Below are positions 1-5,909 of a stretch of DNA of 5,909 bases, piece after piece (position 1 is the first letter of the stretch; each line of letters starts with the position of its first letter). The notes beneath the pieces were generated by a model. The model was not told the DNA's origin. It ran no database searches and saw only the letters and a list, made by a program, of their open reading frames with translations. Origin of the DNA: Kocuria sp. p3-SID1428. GTDB taxonomy: Bacteria > Actinomycetota > Actinomycetes > Actinomycetales > Micrococcaceae. Made by a program: the position numbers and the translations under genes. Location of the stretch: positions 1-5,909 of the forward strand of contig NZ_JALXVH010000086.1 of the NCBI RefSeq assembly GCF_025149945.1, given 5' to 3'.

Positions 1-85
1 CGCGCCTGTTCCAGGAGCTCCTCTGCCATGAAATCCTGCGCGCCGCACGAACGGCTTCGCCTCGCCGCAGGAGGTGCCCGCTGAT
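1..85 (+). other. Upstream region of the ABC importer block; no gene identified
   Basis: No complete gene fits here and no convincing -35/-10 pair is visible. One reading frame (from base 2) ends in a TGA at 29-31 and another (from base 1) ends at 82-84. Either could in principle be the tail of an upstream gene cut by the window edge, but the few residues involved resemble nothing I know. An upstream gene for a substrate-binding protein would be the usual neighbour of such a permease block, but it cannot be shown from this sequence. The only supported element is the Shine-Dalgarno sequence at 69-74. Confidence 0.5.
69..74 (+). promoter_or_regulatory. Ribosome binding site that decides the first permease start
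   Basis: AGGAGG lies 11 nt before the ATG at 86-88. The frame also offers a GTG at 74-76, but that codon overlaps the last base of the AGGAGG itself, so it cannot use this site. The protein from the ATG begins MAWYLLRRLL, the short basic-then-hydrophobic start typical of DppB-type permeases. I therefore place the start at 86. Confidence 0.7.
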
Positions 86-1012
86 ATGGCCTGGTACCTG
101 CTGCGCCGCCTCCTCCAGATGGTCCCCGTCTTCCTGGGCTCCATCTTCCTGATCTACTTCCTGATGTTCGCCACCTCGGGAGACCCCACCGCCGCGCTGT
201 GCGGTGAGAAGGGCTGCACCCCCGGCACCAAGGCGGCGCTGGAGGAGCAGTACAACCTGAACGAGCCGTTCATCGTCCAGTTCCTGCTCTATCTCAAGAG
301 CGTCGTGACCCTGGACCTCGGCAACAACTTCTCCGGTCGCCCCATCATCTCGGTGATCGCCAGCACCTTCCCCACGACCGTGCGCCTTGCGGTGATGGCC
401 GTGATCTTCGAGGCCGTCTTCGGCATCGTCCTGGGTGTGATCTCCGGTCTGCGCAAGGGCACCTGGATCGACTCCTCCCTGCTGGTGCTGTCGCTGCTGG
501 TGATCTCCGTGCCGATCTTCGTCCTGGCCTTCGTGGCGCAGTTCGTGATCGGCATCCAACTGGGGCTGGCCAGACCGACCGTCTCCGGGGCGGCGCCGTT
601 CCGGGAGCTGATCCTGCCCGCCATGGTGCTCGGTGCCCTATCACTGGCCTACGTGCTGCGGCTGACCCGCAACTCGGTGGCCGAGAACAAGGACTCCGAT
701 CACGTGCGCACCGCCACGGCCAAGGGCCTCGGGCGCAGGCGGGTGATCAACGTCCACATCCTGCGCAACTCGCTGATCCCCGTGGTGACCTTCCTGGGCG
801 TCGACCTGGGTGCGCTGATGGGAGGCGCGATCGTCACCGAGTCCATCTTCAACGTCAACGGCATCGGCAACCAGCTCTACAGCGCCATCAACCTGGGCGA
901 CGGGCCCATGGTGGTCTCGATCGTGACCCTGATCGTGGTCGTCTTCCTGGTCGCGAACCTGGTGGTCGACCTCCTCTACGCCGTGCTCGACCCGAGGATC
1001 CGATATGCCTGA
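86..1012 (+). CDS. ABC peptide/nickel-type importer permease, DppB/OppB family
   Basis: This is one of two inner-membrane subunits forming the channel of a Dpp/Opp-type ABC importer. The protein is 308 aa, usual for the family. A first membrane helix (about 10-29) is followed by SGDP (31-34), matching the conserved GDP near the start of these permeases. A long extracytoplasmic loop follows, then further hydrophobic segments near 100-122, 131-155, 177-195, 232-252 and 276-299. The cytoplasmic EAA loop that contacts the ATPase is clear at about 208-234 (RTATAKGLG, then RNSLIPVV), and the C-terminus ends in LDPRIRYA, as in DppB relatives. Two cysteines (39 and 44) sit in the first extracytoplasmic loop. 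The gene overlaps the next permease by 8 nt, implying coupled translation. The family is certain; the substrate (dipeptide, oligopeptide, nickel or other) cannot be read from the sequence. Confidence 0.95.
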   Translation: MAWYLLRRLLQMVPVFLGSIFLIYFLMFATSGDPTAALCGEKGCTPGTKAALEEQYNLNEPFIVQFLLYLKSVVTLDLGNNFSGRPIISVIASTFPTTVRLAVMAVIFEAVFGIVLGVISGLRKGTWIDSSLLVLSLLVISVPIFVLAFVAQFVIGIQLGLARPTVSGAAPFRELILPAMVLGALSLAYVLRLTRNSVAENKDSDHVRTATAKGLGRRRVINVHILRNSLIPVVTFLGVDLGALMGGAIVTESIFNVNGIGNQLYSAINLGDGPMVVSIVTLIVVVFLVANLVVDLLYAVLDPRIRYA

Positions 1013-2057
1013 TCACAATGCACAGAGCCAGCCTCAGCCCTCGCCGCGTCAGGGTCGGCACGCGGACATCAACGGCCCCGCCACGCGAGATGCGGTCCAG
1101 CCCGGCCCCGAGGTGCCTCAGGCCGAGCACTTCGTGGCTTCCATCCAGGAGGACCATGGCGGACGCGCCGGCATCGAGCAGCAGCTCACCGGCAAGCCGT
1201 CCAACCTGTGGCGCGATGCCTGGAGGTCGCTGCGGCGCAATCCCGTCTTCATCGTCTCCGCGCTGCTCATGCTGTTCGTGATCTTCGTGGCGGCCTTCCC
1301 CGGGGCGCTGACCTCGGCCTCGCCGAACTCCGGCTGCGAGCTGTCCAACGCCAATGGAGCTGCGGAGCCCGGACACCCCCTGGGCTTCACCAACCAGGGC
1401 TGCGACATCCTGGCCCGCGTGGCCTACGGCACCGGCCCGTCGGTGCTCGTGGGACTGGGGACCACGGCCGGCGTGGTGGTGGTCGGCGGTCTGCTGGGAG
1501 CGCTGGCCGGCTACTTCGGCGGCTGGCTGGACGCGATCGTCTCGCGGTTCATGGACATCTTCTTCGCCCTGCCGCTGATCCTGGGCGCGATCGTGCTCAT
1601 GCAGGTTCCGGTCATGGCGCAGAACCGTGGTGTGGCCACGCTGGCGATCACGCTGGTGATCTTCGGCTGGCCCCAGGTGGCGCGCATCACGCGCAGCTCC
1701 GTTATCGCGGTGCGCAACTCCGACTACGTGACGGCGGCGCGCTCGCTGGGCATGGGGCGCTTCGGGATCCTGTTCAAGCATGTGCTGCCCAATGCCGCGG
1801 GGCCGGTCATCGTGATCGCCACGATCTCGCTGGGTACCTTCATCGTGGCCGAGTCCACGCTGTCGTTCCTGGGCATCGGACTGCCCGGCCACGCCATGTC
1901 CTGGGGCAATGACATCGCCTCGGCCCGGCCGCAGCTGCGCACCAACCCCATGGCACTGTTCTGGCCCTCGCTCATGCTCTCGATCACCGTGCTGAGCTTC
2001 ATCATGATGGGCGATTCGCTGCGCGATGCCCTCGACCCCAAGGGGAGGACCAAGTGA
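1005..2057 (+). CDS. ABC peptide/nickel-type importer permease, DppC/OppC family
   Basis: This is the second channel subunit of the importer, 350 aa, longer than the roughly 280-310 aa usual for DppC. The extra length is a hydrophilic N-terminus (about 1-66) rich in Gln, Pro and Ala. An OppC_N-like segment follows, with a first helix at about 81-99. An extracytoplasmic loop contains Cys111 and Cys133. The transport domain has helices near 143-170, 184-205, 209-225, 264-285 and 318-336. The EAA loop is at 241-268 (DYVTAARSLG, then HVLPNAAGPV), and the end, GDSLRDALDP, is the family's classic C-terminus. The ATG at 1005 lies inside the end of the upstream gene, with GAGGA six bases before it. 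The next in-frame candidate (GTG at 1134) has no ribosome site, so the long N-terminus is probably real. It overlaps the ATPase gene by 4 nt. Confidence 0.95.
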   Translation: MPDHNAQSQPQPSPRQGRHADINGPATRDAVQPGPEVPQAEHFVASIQEDHGGRAGIEQQLTGKPSNLWRDAWRSLRRNPVFIVSALLMLFVIFVAAFPGALTSASPNSGCELSNANGAAEPGHPLGFTNQGCDILARVAYGTGPSVLVGLGTTAGVVVVGGLLGALAGYFGGWLDAIVSRFMDIFFALPLILGAIVLMQVPVMAQNRGVATLAITLVIFGWPQVARITRSSVIAVRNSDYVTAARSLGMGRFGILFKHVLPNAAGPVIVIATISLGTFIVAESTLSFLGIGLPGHAMSWGNDIASARPQLRTNPMALFWPSLMLSITVLSFIMMGDSLRDALDPKGRTK

Positions 2058-3892
2058 GCACCTCATCGCATGAGGGCGTCGGCGGCTCCCGCCGCGCCGA
2101 TCAGCCGCAGGACGCTCAGCCCGAGCCGGCGGACGCGCAGCGCGCGGAGACCGAGCACACCGACGCCGAGCAGCAGGCTCCCTGGGCCCCGGGTCAGGAG
2201 CCCCTGACCCGCACGGGACGCATGGTCTCGCTCAAGGCCTACGACATGCTCCATGCCGACGCGGATGCCCGTCTGCGCCGCTCCGGGCAGACGCCGCTGC
2301 TGGAGATGAAGGGCGTGGGCATCACGTTCAAGACCGGCACCGGCGACGTCCAGGCCGTGGCCGATGCCGACATCCGCGTGATGCCGGGTGAGACGGTGGC
2401 GATCGTGGGCGAGTCCGGATCGGGCAAGTCCACTTCCGCGCTGGCCGCCATCGGGCTGCTGGCCTCCAACGGACGGGTCTCCTCCGGGGAGATCCGCTTC
2501 GACGGCGAGGACATCACCCACCCCTCCAAGCAGCGCCTGCAGGCCCTTCGCGGCAGCCAGATCGGCATGGTGCCCCAGGACCCCATGTCGAATCTGAACC
2601 CCGTGTGGAAGATCGGCTTCCAGGTCCGGGAGGCGCTCAAGGCCAACGGCAAGCCGCACGCGGACGCCGACGTGGTCCGGGCCCTCGAGGAGGCCGGCCT
2701 GCCGGACGCCGAGCGGCGCATGAACCAGTACCCGCACGAGTTCTCCGGCGGCATGCGCCAGCGCGCGCTGATCGCCATCGGGCTCTCATGCCGCCCGCAG
2801 CTGCTGATCGCCGATGAGCCCACCTCCGCGCTCGACGTCACCGTCCAGCGCCAGATCCTGGATCACCTGGGGCGGCTCACCAGCGAGCTCGGCACCGCGG
2901 TGCTGCTGATCACCCACGACCTGGGGCTGGCCGCCGAGCGCGCCGACCGCGTGGTCGTGATGCAGAAGGGCCGTGTGGTCGAGTCCGGACCCGCGCTGAA
3001 GCTGCTGCGCGATCCGCAGCATCCCTACACCAAGGAGCTGGTGGCGGCCGTGCCGTCGCTGCACGCAGCGGAAGACGGCCGCCGCAATGAGGGCGAGGCC
3101 GACGAGCTCATCCAGGTGCGGGATCTGGTCAAGGAGTACCGCATCCGCGGCAGCTGGGGACGCTCCACGGCCTTCCGCGCGGTCGATCAGGTCTCCTTTG
3201 ACGTCCGTCGGGGCCGCACGACCGCCATCGTGGGGGAGTCCGGCTCGGGCAAGTCCACGATCGCCAAGATGCTGCTCGGGCTCGAGGACATCACCGAGGG
3301 CACGGTCACGGTCGACGGCAAGGACATCAGCGGCTTCAAGGGCCGTCAGTGGTTCGACTACCGCCGCAAGGTCCAGCCCATCTTCCAGGACCCCTACGGC
3401 TCGCTGGATCCCATGCGCAGCGTCTTCCGCTGCATCGAGGAGCCGCTGCGCGTGCACAAGGTGGGCACGTCCGCCGAGCGGCGGGAGAAGGTCCTGGACC
3501 TGCTGGATCGCGTGGCGCTGCCGCGCCAGCTGGCCGATCGGTACCCGAATGAGCTCTCGGGCGGTCAGCGGCAGCGCGTGGCCATCGCCCGTGCGCTGGC
3601 GCTGGATCCGGAGATCGTGGTGTGCGATGAGGCGGTCTCCGCCCTGGACGTCCTGGTCCAGGAGCAGGTCCTGCAGCTGCTGGGCCGGCTGCAGGACGAC
3701 CTGGGGCTGACCTACCTGTTCATCACCCACGACCTGGCGGTGGTGCGCGAGATCGCCCACGAGGTCTGCGTCATGGAGAGGGGCAAGCTCGTGGAGGCCG
3801 GGTCGGTGGATTCGGTGTTCGAGAACCCGCAGGAGGAGTACACCCGCAGGCTGCTCGATGCGATCCCCGGCAAGGACCTCCTGGAGGTCTGA
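2054..3892 (+). CDS. Fused double ATP-binding subunit of the Dpp/Opp-type importer (DppD+DppF / YejF / GsiA arrangement)
   Basis: The 612 aa protein carries both nucleotide-binding domains that power the importer at the cytoplasmic face. Domain 1 has Walker A GESGSGKST (119-127), Q-loop Gln175, signature FSGGMRQR (230-237), Walker B with Asp254-Glu255 and H-loop His288, followed by the peptide-transporter HPYT motif (323-326). Domain 2 has Walker A (394-402), Gln445, LSGGQRQR (501-508), Asp525-Glu526 in CDEAVSALD and His559. Its HPYT equivalent reads EEYT (594-597). All catalytic residues are present in both halves, so both sites look active. The first ~80 residues are an acidic, Gln/Ala/Pro-rich extension absent from most relatives. 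The GTG start overlaps the permease stop (GTGA) and has GGAGG five bases before it; an internal ATG at 2222 has only a poor site. No cysteine cluster follows the HPY motif, unlike many separate OppD/DppD proteins. Confidence 0.96.
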   Translation: MSTSSHEGVGGSRRADQPQDAQPEPADAQRAETEHTDAEQQAPWAPGQEPLTRTGRMVSLKAYDMLHADADARLRRSGQTPLLEMKGVGITFKTGTGDVQAVADADIRVMPGETVAIVGESGSGKSTSALAAIGLLASNGRVSSGEIRFDGEDITHPSKQRLQALRGSQIGMVPQDPMSNLNPVWKIGFQVREALKANGKPHADADVVRALEEAGLPDAERRMNQYPHEFSGGMRQRALIAIGLSCRPQLLIADEPTSALDVTVQRQILDHLGRLTSELGTAVLLITHDLGLAAERADRVVVMQKGRVVESGPALKLLRDPQHPYTKELVAAVPSLHAAEDGRRNEGEADELIQVRDLVKEYRIRGSWGRSTAFRAVDQVSFDVRRGRTTAIVGESGSGKSTIAKMLLGLEDITEGTVTVDGKDISGFKGRQWFDYRRKVQPIFQDPYGSLDPMRSVFRCIEEPLRVHKVGTSAERREKVLDLLDRVALPRQLADRYPNELSGGQRQRVAIARALALDPEIVVCDEAVSALDVLVQEQVLQLLGRLQDDLGLTYLFITHDLAVVREIAHEVCVMERGKLVEAGSVDSVFENPQEEYTRRLLDAIPGKDLLEV

Positions 3893-4551
3893 GCCCGTCG
3901 CGCTCGCGTCGGCGGCCCTGCCGTCGGGCTCCGGGCCCCGGTTTTGGCCAGCACGCGGGAGACATGCGTCTTCACGGTGGGCTCGGAGAGCACCAGAGCC
4001 TCCATGATCTCGTGATTCGACAGCCCGCGGCCCACGAGCTCGAAGACCTCCTGCTCCCGCGGCGTCAGGGCCTGGAGGCGGGGGTCATCGGCCACCGCGC
4101 GCTGCGGTGGGTCGATGAACCGGCGCATGAGCCGCTGCGTGGTCGACGGCGCGATCACGGCATCGCCGCGGGCGCAGGTGCGCAGGGCCCCGAGCAGCTC
4201 CTCCGGCTCGGTGTCCTTGAGCAGGAATCCGGAGGCCCCGGCGCGGATGCCCTCGAGCGCGTACTCGTCCAGGTCGAACGTGGTCAGCAGGACCACCGTG
4301 ACCCCCGGATGCTCGGCCAGGATCCTGCGGGTGGCATCCAGGCCGTCCATGCCGGGCATGCGGATGTCCATGAGCAGGACGTCGGGCGCCTGCTCGGTCG
4401 CGGCCAGGCGCGCGACGAGGTCCATGGCCGCTTGGCCGTCCCCGGCCTCGCCGGCCACGACGAGGTCGGGCTGCGAGCCGATCAGCATGGCCATGCCGCT
4501 GCGGATCAGGGGCTGGTCGTCGATCAGCAGGATGTGCAGGGTCTCGGTCAT
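3712..4551 (-). CDS. NarL/LuxR-family response regulator with an abnormal C-terminus
   Basis: The product is a DNA-binding response regulator. The receiver domain (about 5-122) has the acidic pair Asp11-Asp12, phosphoacceptor Asp62 in LLMDIRMPGMDG, Thr90-Thr91 and Lys112. The LuxR-type HTH starts at LTPREQEVFELV (162-173) and runs through SEPTVKTHVSRVLAKTGAR (189-207). Relatives then continue with a final helix of the DRVQAV... kind and end near 210-225 aa. Here residues 208-279 are a Ser/Thr/Arg-rich tail unlike any LuxR domain, and most of it is the antisense of the ATPase gene. No stop occurs before the TAG at 3714-3712, giving 279 aa and a 181-nt tail-to-tail overlap. The start is firm: AGGAGG is seven bases upstream, and the ATG overlaps the kinase stop as ATGA, so the two are cotranslated. 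Its targets are unknown. A 3' truncation, a deletion at the junction or a sequence error are all possible. Confidence 0.88.
   Translation of the reverse strand: MTETLHILLIDDQPLIRSGMAMLIGSQPDLVVAGEAGDGQAAMDLVARLAATEQAPDVLLMDIRMPGMDGLDATRRILAEHPGVTVVLLTTFDLDEYALEGIRAGASGFLLKDTEPEELLGALRTCARGDAVIAPSTTQRLMRRFIDPPQRAVADDPRLQALTPREQEVFELVGRGLSNHEIMEALVLSEPTVKTHVSRVLAKTGARSPTAGPPTRARRAQTSRRSLPGIASSSLRVYSSCGFSNTESTDPASTSLPLSMTQTSWAISRTTARSWVMNR
3892..3930. terminator. Imperfect inverted repeat at the convergent junction, possible bidirectional terminator
   Basis: AGCCCGTCG (3892-3900) can pair with CGTCGGGCT (3922-3930): six base pairs, one T-T mismatch and two more pairs around a 21-nt GC-rich loop. 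It starts on the last base of the ATPase stop codon and lies where two convergent operons meet. There is no T-run directly after the stem on either strand, so it is not a textbook intrinsic terminator. The regulator reading frame also passes through it without a stop. Confidence 0.35.
3931..3945 (+). terminator. Small GC hairpin followed by TTTT, possible terminator of the importer operon
   Basis: CCGG-GCC-CCGG at 3931-3941 forms a compact stem followed at once by TTTT (3942-3945), the order expected for an intrinsic terminator reading on the plus strand. The stem is only 4-5 bp and the T-tract is short. The same bases encode the conserved AKTGAR part of the convergent regulator, so the pattern may be coincidence. 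It would be an alternative to, or act with, the larger inverted repeat just before it. Confidence 0.25.
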
Positions 4552-5867
4552 CGGGTGTCCTCCTGAGGCGTGCGAGCAGTGCGGGTGCCGGGGTCGTGGT
4601 GCGACGACTCGTCGACGGCCGCTGCGAGCGGCAGCCAGCCGGTGAGCACCCAGTGCCGAGTGTCTGCCGGATCCGGCCCGGCCTCGATCTCCCCGCCGTA
4701 GAGCCGGAGGCGCTCGCCGAGTCCGCGCAGCCCCTGGCCGCCAGAGGGCGGCGCCGTGACCTCGGGATCGGGGCCGGCGATGCGTCCGTCGCTGCGGATC
4801 TGCACGACCAGGTCGGAGCCGTCGTGATTCAGCCGCACCTGGGCTGCTGTGGCCTGCGGTGCGTGCTTGAGCGTGTTGGTCAGGCCCTCCTGCACAAGGC
4901 GGTAGACCGCCAGGGACGGACCGGAGGGCAGCTCCGGCAGATCGGCCGGATGCACCTGGAGATCGACGTCCAGCCCGGCGCTGCGCACCGAGTCCACGAG
5001 CGCCGGAAGGTCCTGCACGGTGGGGACCGGGGCGCGCTCGGCCTCCTCGCCGTCGGTGCGCAGCACGCCCAGCAGGCTGCGCATCTCGCTCAGCGACCCC
5101 CGGGCGGTCGTGGCGATCGTGCCCAGCACGTCGGCGGCCACGGAGGGATCGCTGCGCACGGCGTAGCGGGCGCCGTCGGCCTGGGCGATCACGACGGACA
5201 GCGAATGCGCCACCACGTCGTGCATCTCCCGGGCGATGCGGGTGCGCTCGTCCTGGGCGGCCAGGCGCACCTCCTGATCCCGCTCGACCTCCAGCCGGCG
5301 TGCCCGCTCGGCCAGGGCCTCGGCGCGGTGGGCCTCGGCCTCCCGACGCTGCAGGGTCACGCGGTGGAGGTCTCCGGCCAGGTAGGAGGCGACGATGATC
5401 AGCATCATCATGATCCCCTGGCTGGCGGCGCCGATCGCCCACTCCGTGAGCGTCACCTCCGCGGCGCCGGAGGACAGGGGAGCACCCAGGCGCCACCCGG
5501 GCCAGCTGGCGCTGACGATCGCAGCCACCAGCAGGGCCAGCGCCAGCAGCGACAGGCGAGTGCGACGGCGGCAGCGCGAGGCCACGGTGTAGAGCAGCCA
5601 GGGCACGCCGAGCAGGCCGATGCCCAGGGGGAAGACCCCCAGCACCACCGTGGCGACCACGGAGACGAGGGCGAACAGCGCGGCGGACAGGGCGGGGCGC
5701 AGGGGCCGCAGGACCAGCACGGCGATGAGCGCCAGCGAGCAGGCCATCTGCGCCGGGGAGCTCACGGTCACGAGCACGGTGAAGGCTGCCAGCGCCAGCA
5801 GGAACAGGGCATTGGTCCAGGCGGAGTGGGTGCGCAGCCAGTCGGCCACGCGGTGATGCAGCTGCAT
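4548..5867 (-). CDS. Membrane sensor histidine kinase, HisKA_3 (NarL/DesK-type) family
   Basis: The product is a 439 aa sensor kinase that should phosphorylate the regulator encoded next. The N-terminal half is a membrane sensor with about five to six hydrophobic segments (roughly 17-36, 40-53, 57-79, 81-96, 105-120, 144-164) and no sizeable extracytoplasmic domain, suggesting intramembrane sensing. A charged helical linker (about 165-208) leads to the HisKA_3 dimerisation helix, with His216 in REMHDVVAHSLS. The ATPase domain shows the N-box (Glu327, Asn331 in EGLTNTLKHA) and a clear G2 region (GGQGLRGLGERL, 376-387). The G1 box is degenerate: Ser359-Asp360-Gly361-Arg362-Ile363 replaces the usual DxGxG. 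The tail after 415 is hydrophilic and probably disordered. The ATG at 5867 has GAGG only four bases upstream, a modest site, but no better in-frame start is visible. The signal sensed is unknown. Confidence 0.94.
   Translation of the reverse strand: MQLHHRVADWLRTHSAWTNALFLLALAAFTVLVTVSSPAQMACSLALIAVLVLRPLRPALSAALFALVSVVATVVLGVFPLGIGLLGVPWLLYTVASRCRRRTRLSLLALALLVAAIVSASWPGWRLGAPLSSGAAEVTLTEWAIGAASQGIMMMLIIVASYLAGDLHRVTLQRREAEAHRAEALAERARRLEVERDQEVRLAAQDERTRIAREMHDVVAHSLSVVIAQADGARYAVRSDPSVAADVLGTIATTARGSLSEMRSLLGVLRTDGEEAERAPVPTVQDLPALVDSVRSAGLDVDLQVHPADLPELPSGPSLAVYRLVQEGLTNTLKHAPQATAAQVRLNHDGSDLVVQIRSDGRIAGPDPEVTAPPSGGQGLRGLGERLRLYGGEIEAGPDPADTRHWVLTGWLPLAAAVDESSHHDPGTRTARTPQEDTR
4559..4564 (-). 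promoter_or_regulatory. Strong ribosome binding site of the response regulator, inside the kinase gene
   Basis: Read on the minus strand, AGGAGG is followed by a 7-nt spacer and the ATG at 4551-4549. It lies within the last codons of the kinase. The consensus site plus the ATGA overlap suggests coupled but efficient translation of the regulator relative to the kinase. Confidence 0.75.
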
Positions 5868-5909
5868 GGGACCTCGGAGGAATCGAGCAGATGAGGGCCG
5901 CGTCGACAG
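5868..5909 (-). other. Start of the upstream region of the kinase-regulator operon
   Basis: Only 42 bases precede the kinase start before the window ends. They contain the GAGGT ribosome site (5875-5871 on the minus strand) but no convincing -10 or -35 element. The promoter must lie further upstream or be too atypical to recognise. Confidence 0.4.

Noticed and set aside
13..22. Perfect 10-bp palindrome AGGAGCTCCT upstream of the importer
   Set aside because: It is too short to claim an operator, has no second copy or extended symmetry, and the flanking bases do not pair.
1..84. Possible C-terminal end of an upstream gene (stops at 29-31 or 82-84)
   Set aside because: Too few residues to recognise. 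Neither tail resembles the end of a peptide-binding protein, so no partial gene is called.
888..2066. Long minus-strand frame opposite the DppC-like gene
   Set aside because: His/Arg/Gly/Gln-rich antisense translation with no domain; the plus strand encodes an unmistakable permease.
2786..3760. Long minus-strand frame opposite the ATPase gene
   Set aside because: Antisense of two conserved ATPase domains; no motif of its own.
4552..5496. Upstream extension of the response regulator frame through the kinase gene
   Set aside because: The frame is open by composition only. The translation is Arg/Gly/Pro-rich without domain signatures, whereas the kinase frame on the same strand has all histidine kinase motifs, and the regulator has a clear ATG with AGGAGG at 4551.
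4596..5894. Long plus-strand open frame opposite the kinase gene
   Set aside because: The predicted protein is His/Gly/Gln-rich, has no recognisable motif and is the antisense of a well-supported gene; typical GC-rich shadow.
1..5909. Search by eye for mobile elements, CRISPR repeats, tRNA/rRNA, riboswitches and phage or defence genes
   Set aside because: Nothing found: no direct-repeat arrays, transposase motifs, tRNA-like cloverleaf or RNA motif. The window is almost fully occupied by transporter and two-component genes.

Overview
The window is GC-rich bacterial DNA with strong codon bias towards G/C at third positions. Tight gene overlaps, a fused two-domain peptide-transporter ATPase and an HDVVAHSLS-type sensor kinase fit a high-GC actinobacterium. 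A member of the Micrococcales is my best guess, but that is inference; nothing here fixes the genus.

Layout. (1) 1-85: a short upstream region holding only the ribosome binding site for the first gene. (2) 86-3892, plus strand: a tightly coupled three-gene block for an ABC importer of the dipeptide/oligopeptide/nickel (Dpp/Opp) family. It encodes a DppB/OppB-like permease, a DppC/OppC-like permease and one polypeptide carrying both ATPase domains (DppD+DppF type). The genes overlap by 8 and 4 nt, so translational coupling is likely. No substrate-binding protein gene is in the window. (3) 3893-3930: a very short convergent junction with an imperfect inverted repeat. (4) 5867-3712, minus strand: a two-component system, a membrane sensor histidine kinase (HisKA_3 / NarL-DesK type) followed by a LuxR/NarL-type response regulator, with an ATGA overlap. 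(5) 5868-5909: the start of the kinase upstream region.

The importer forms a two-permease channel driven by a double ATPase and would need an extracytoplasmic binding protein to supply substrate. The kinase senses an unknown membrane or envelope signal and should phosphorylate Asp62 of the regulator. Being neighbours does not show that the two systems regulate each other, because they are convergent.

I see no clearly novel system; most of the window is ordinary. The most interesting point is the regulator's 3' end. Recognisable homology stops inside the LuxR HTH (just after the AKTGAR segment). There is no stop codon in the junction, and the frame runs 181 nt antisense into the ATPase gene. 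Secondary points are a degenerate ATP-binding G1 box in the kinase, disordered N-terminal extensions on two transporter subunits, cysteine pairs in the permease loops, and the absence of the cysteine cluster that many Opp/Dpp ATPases carry.
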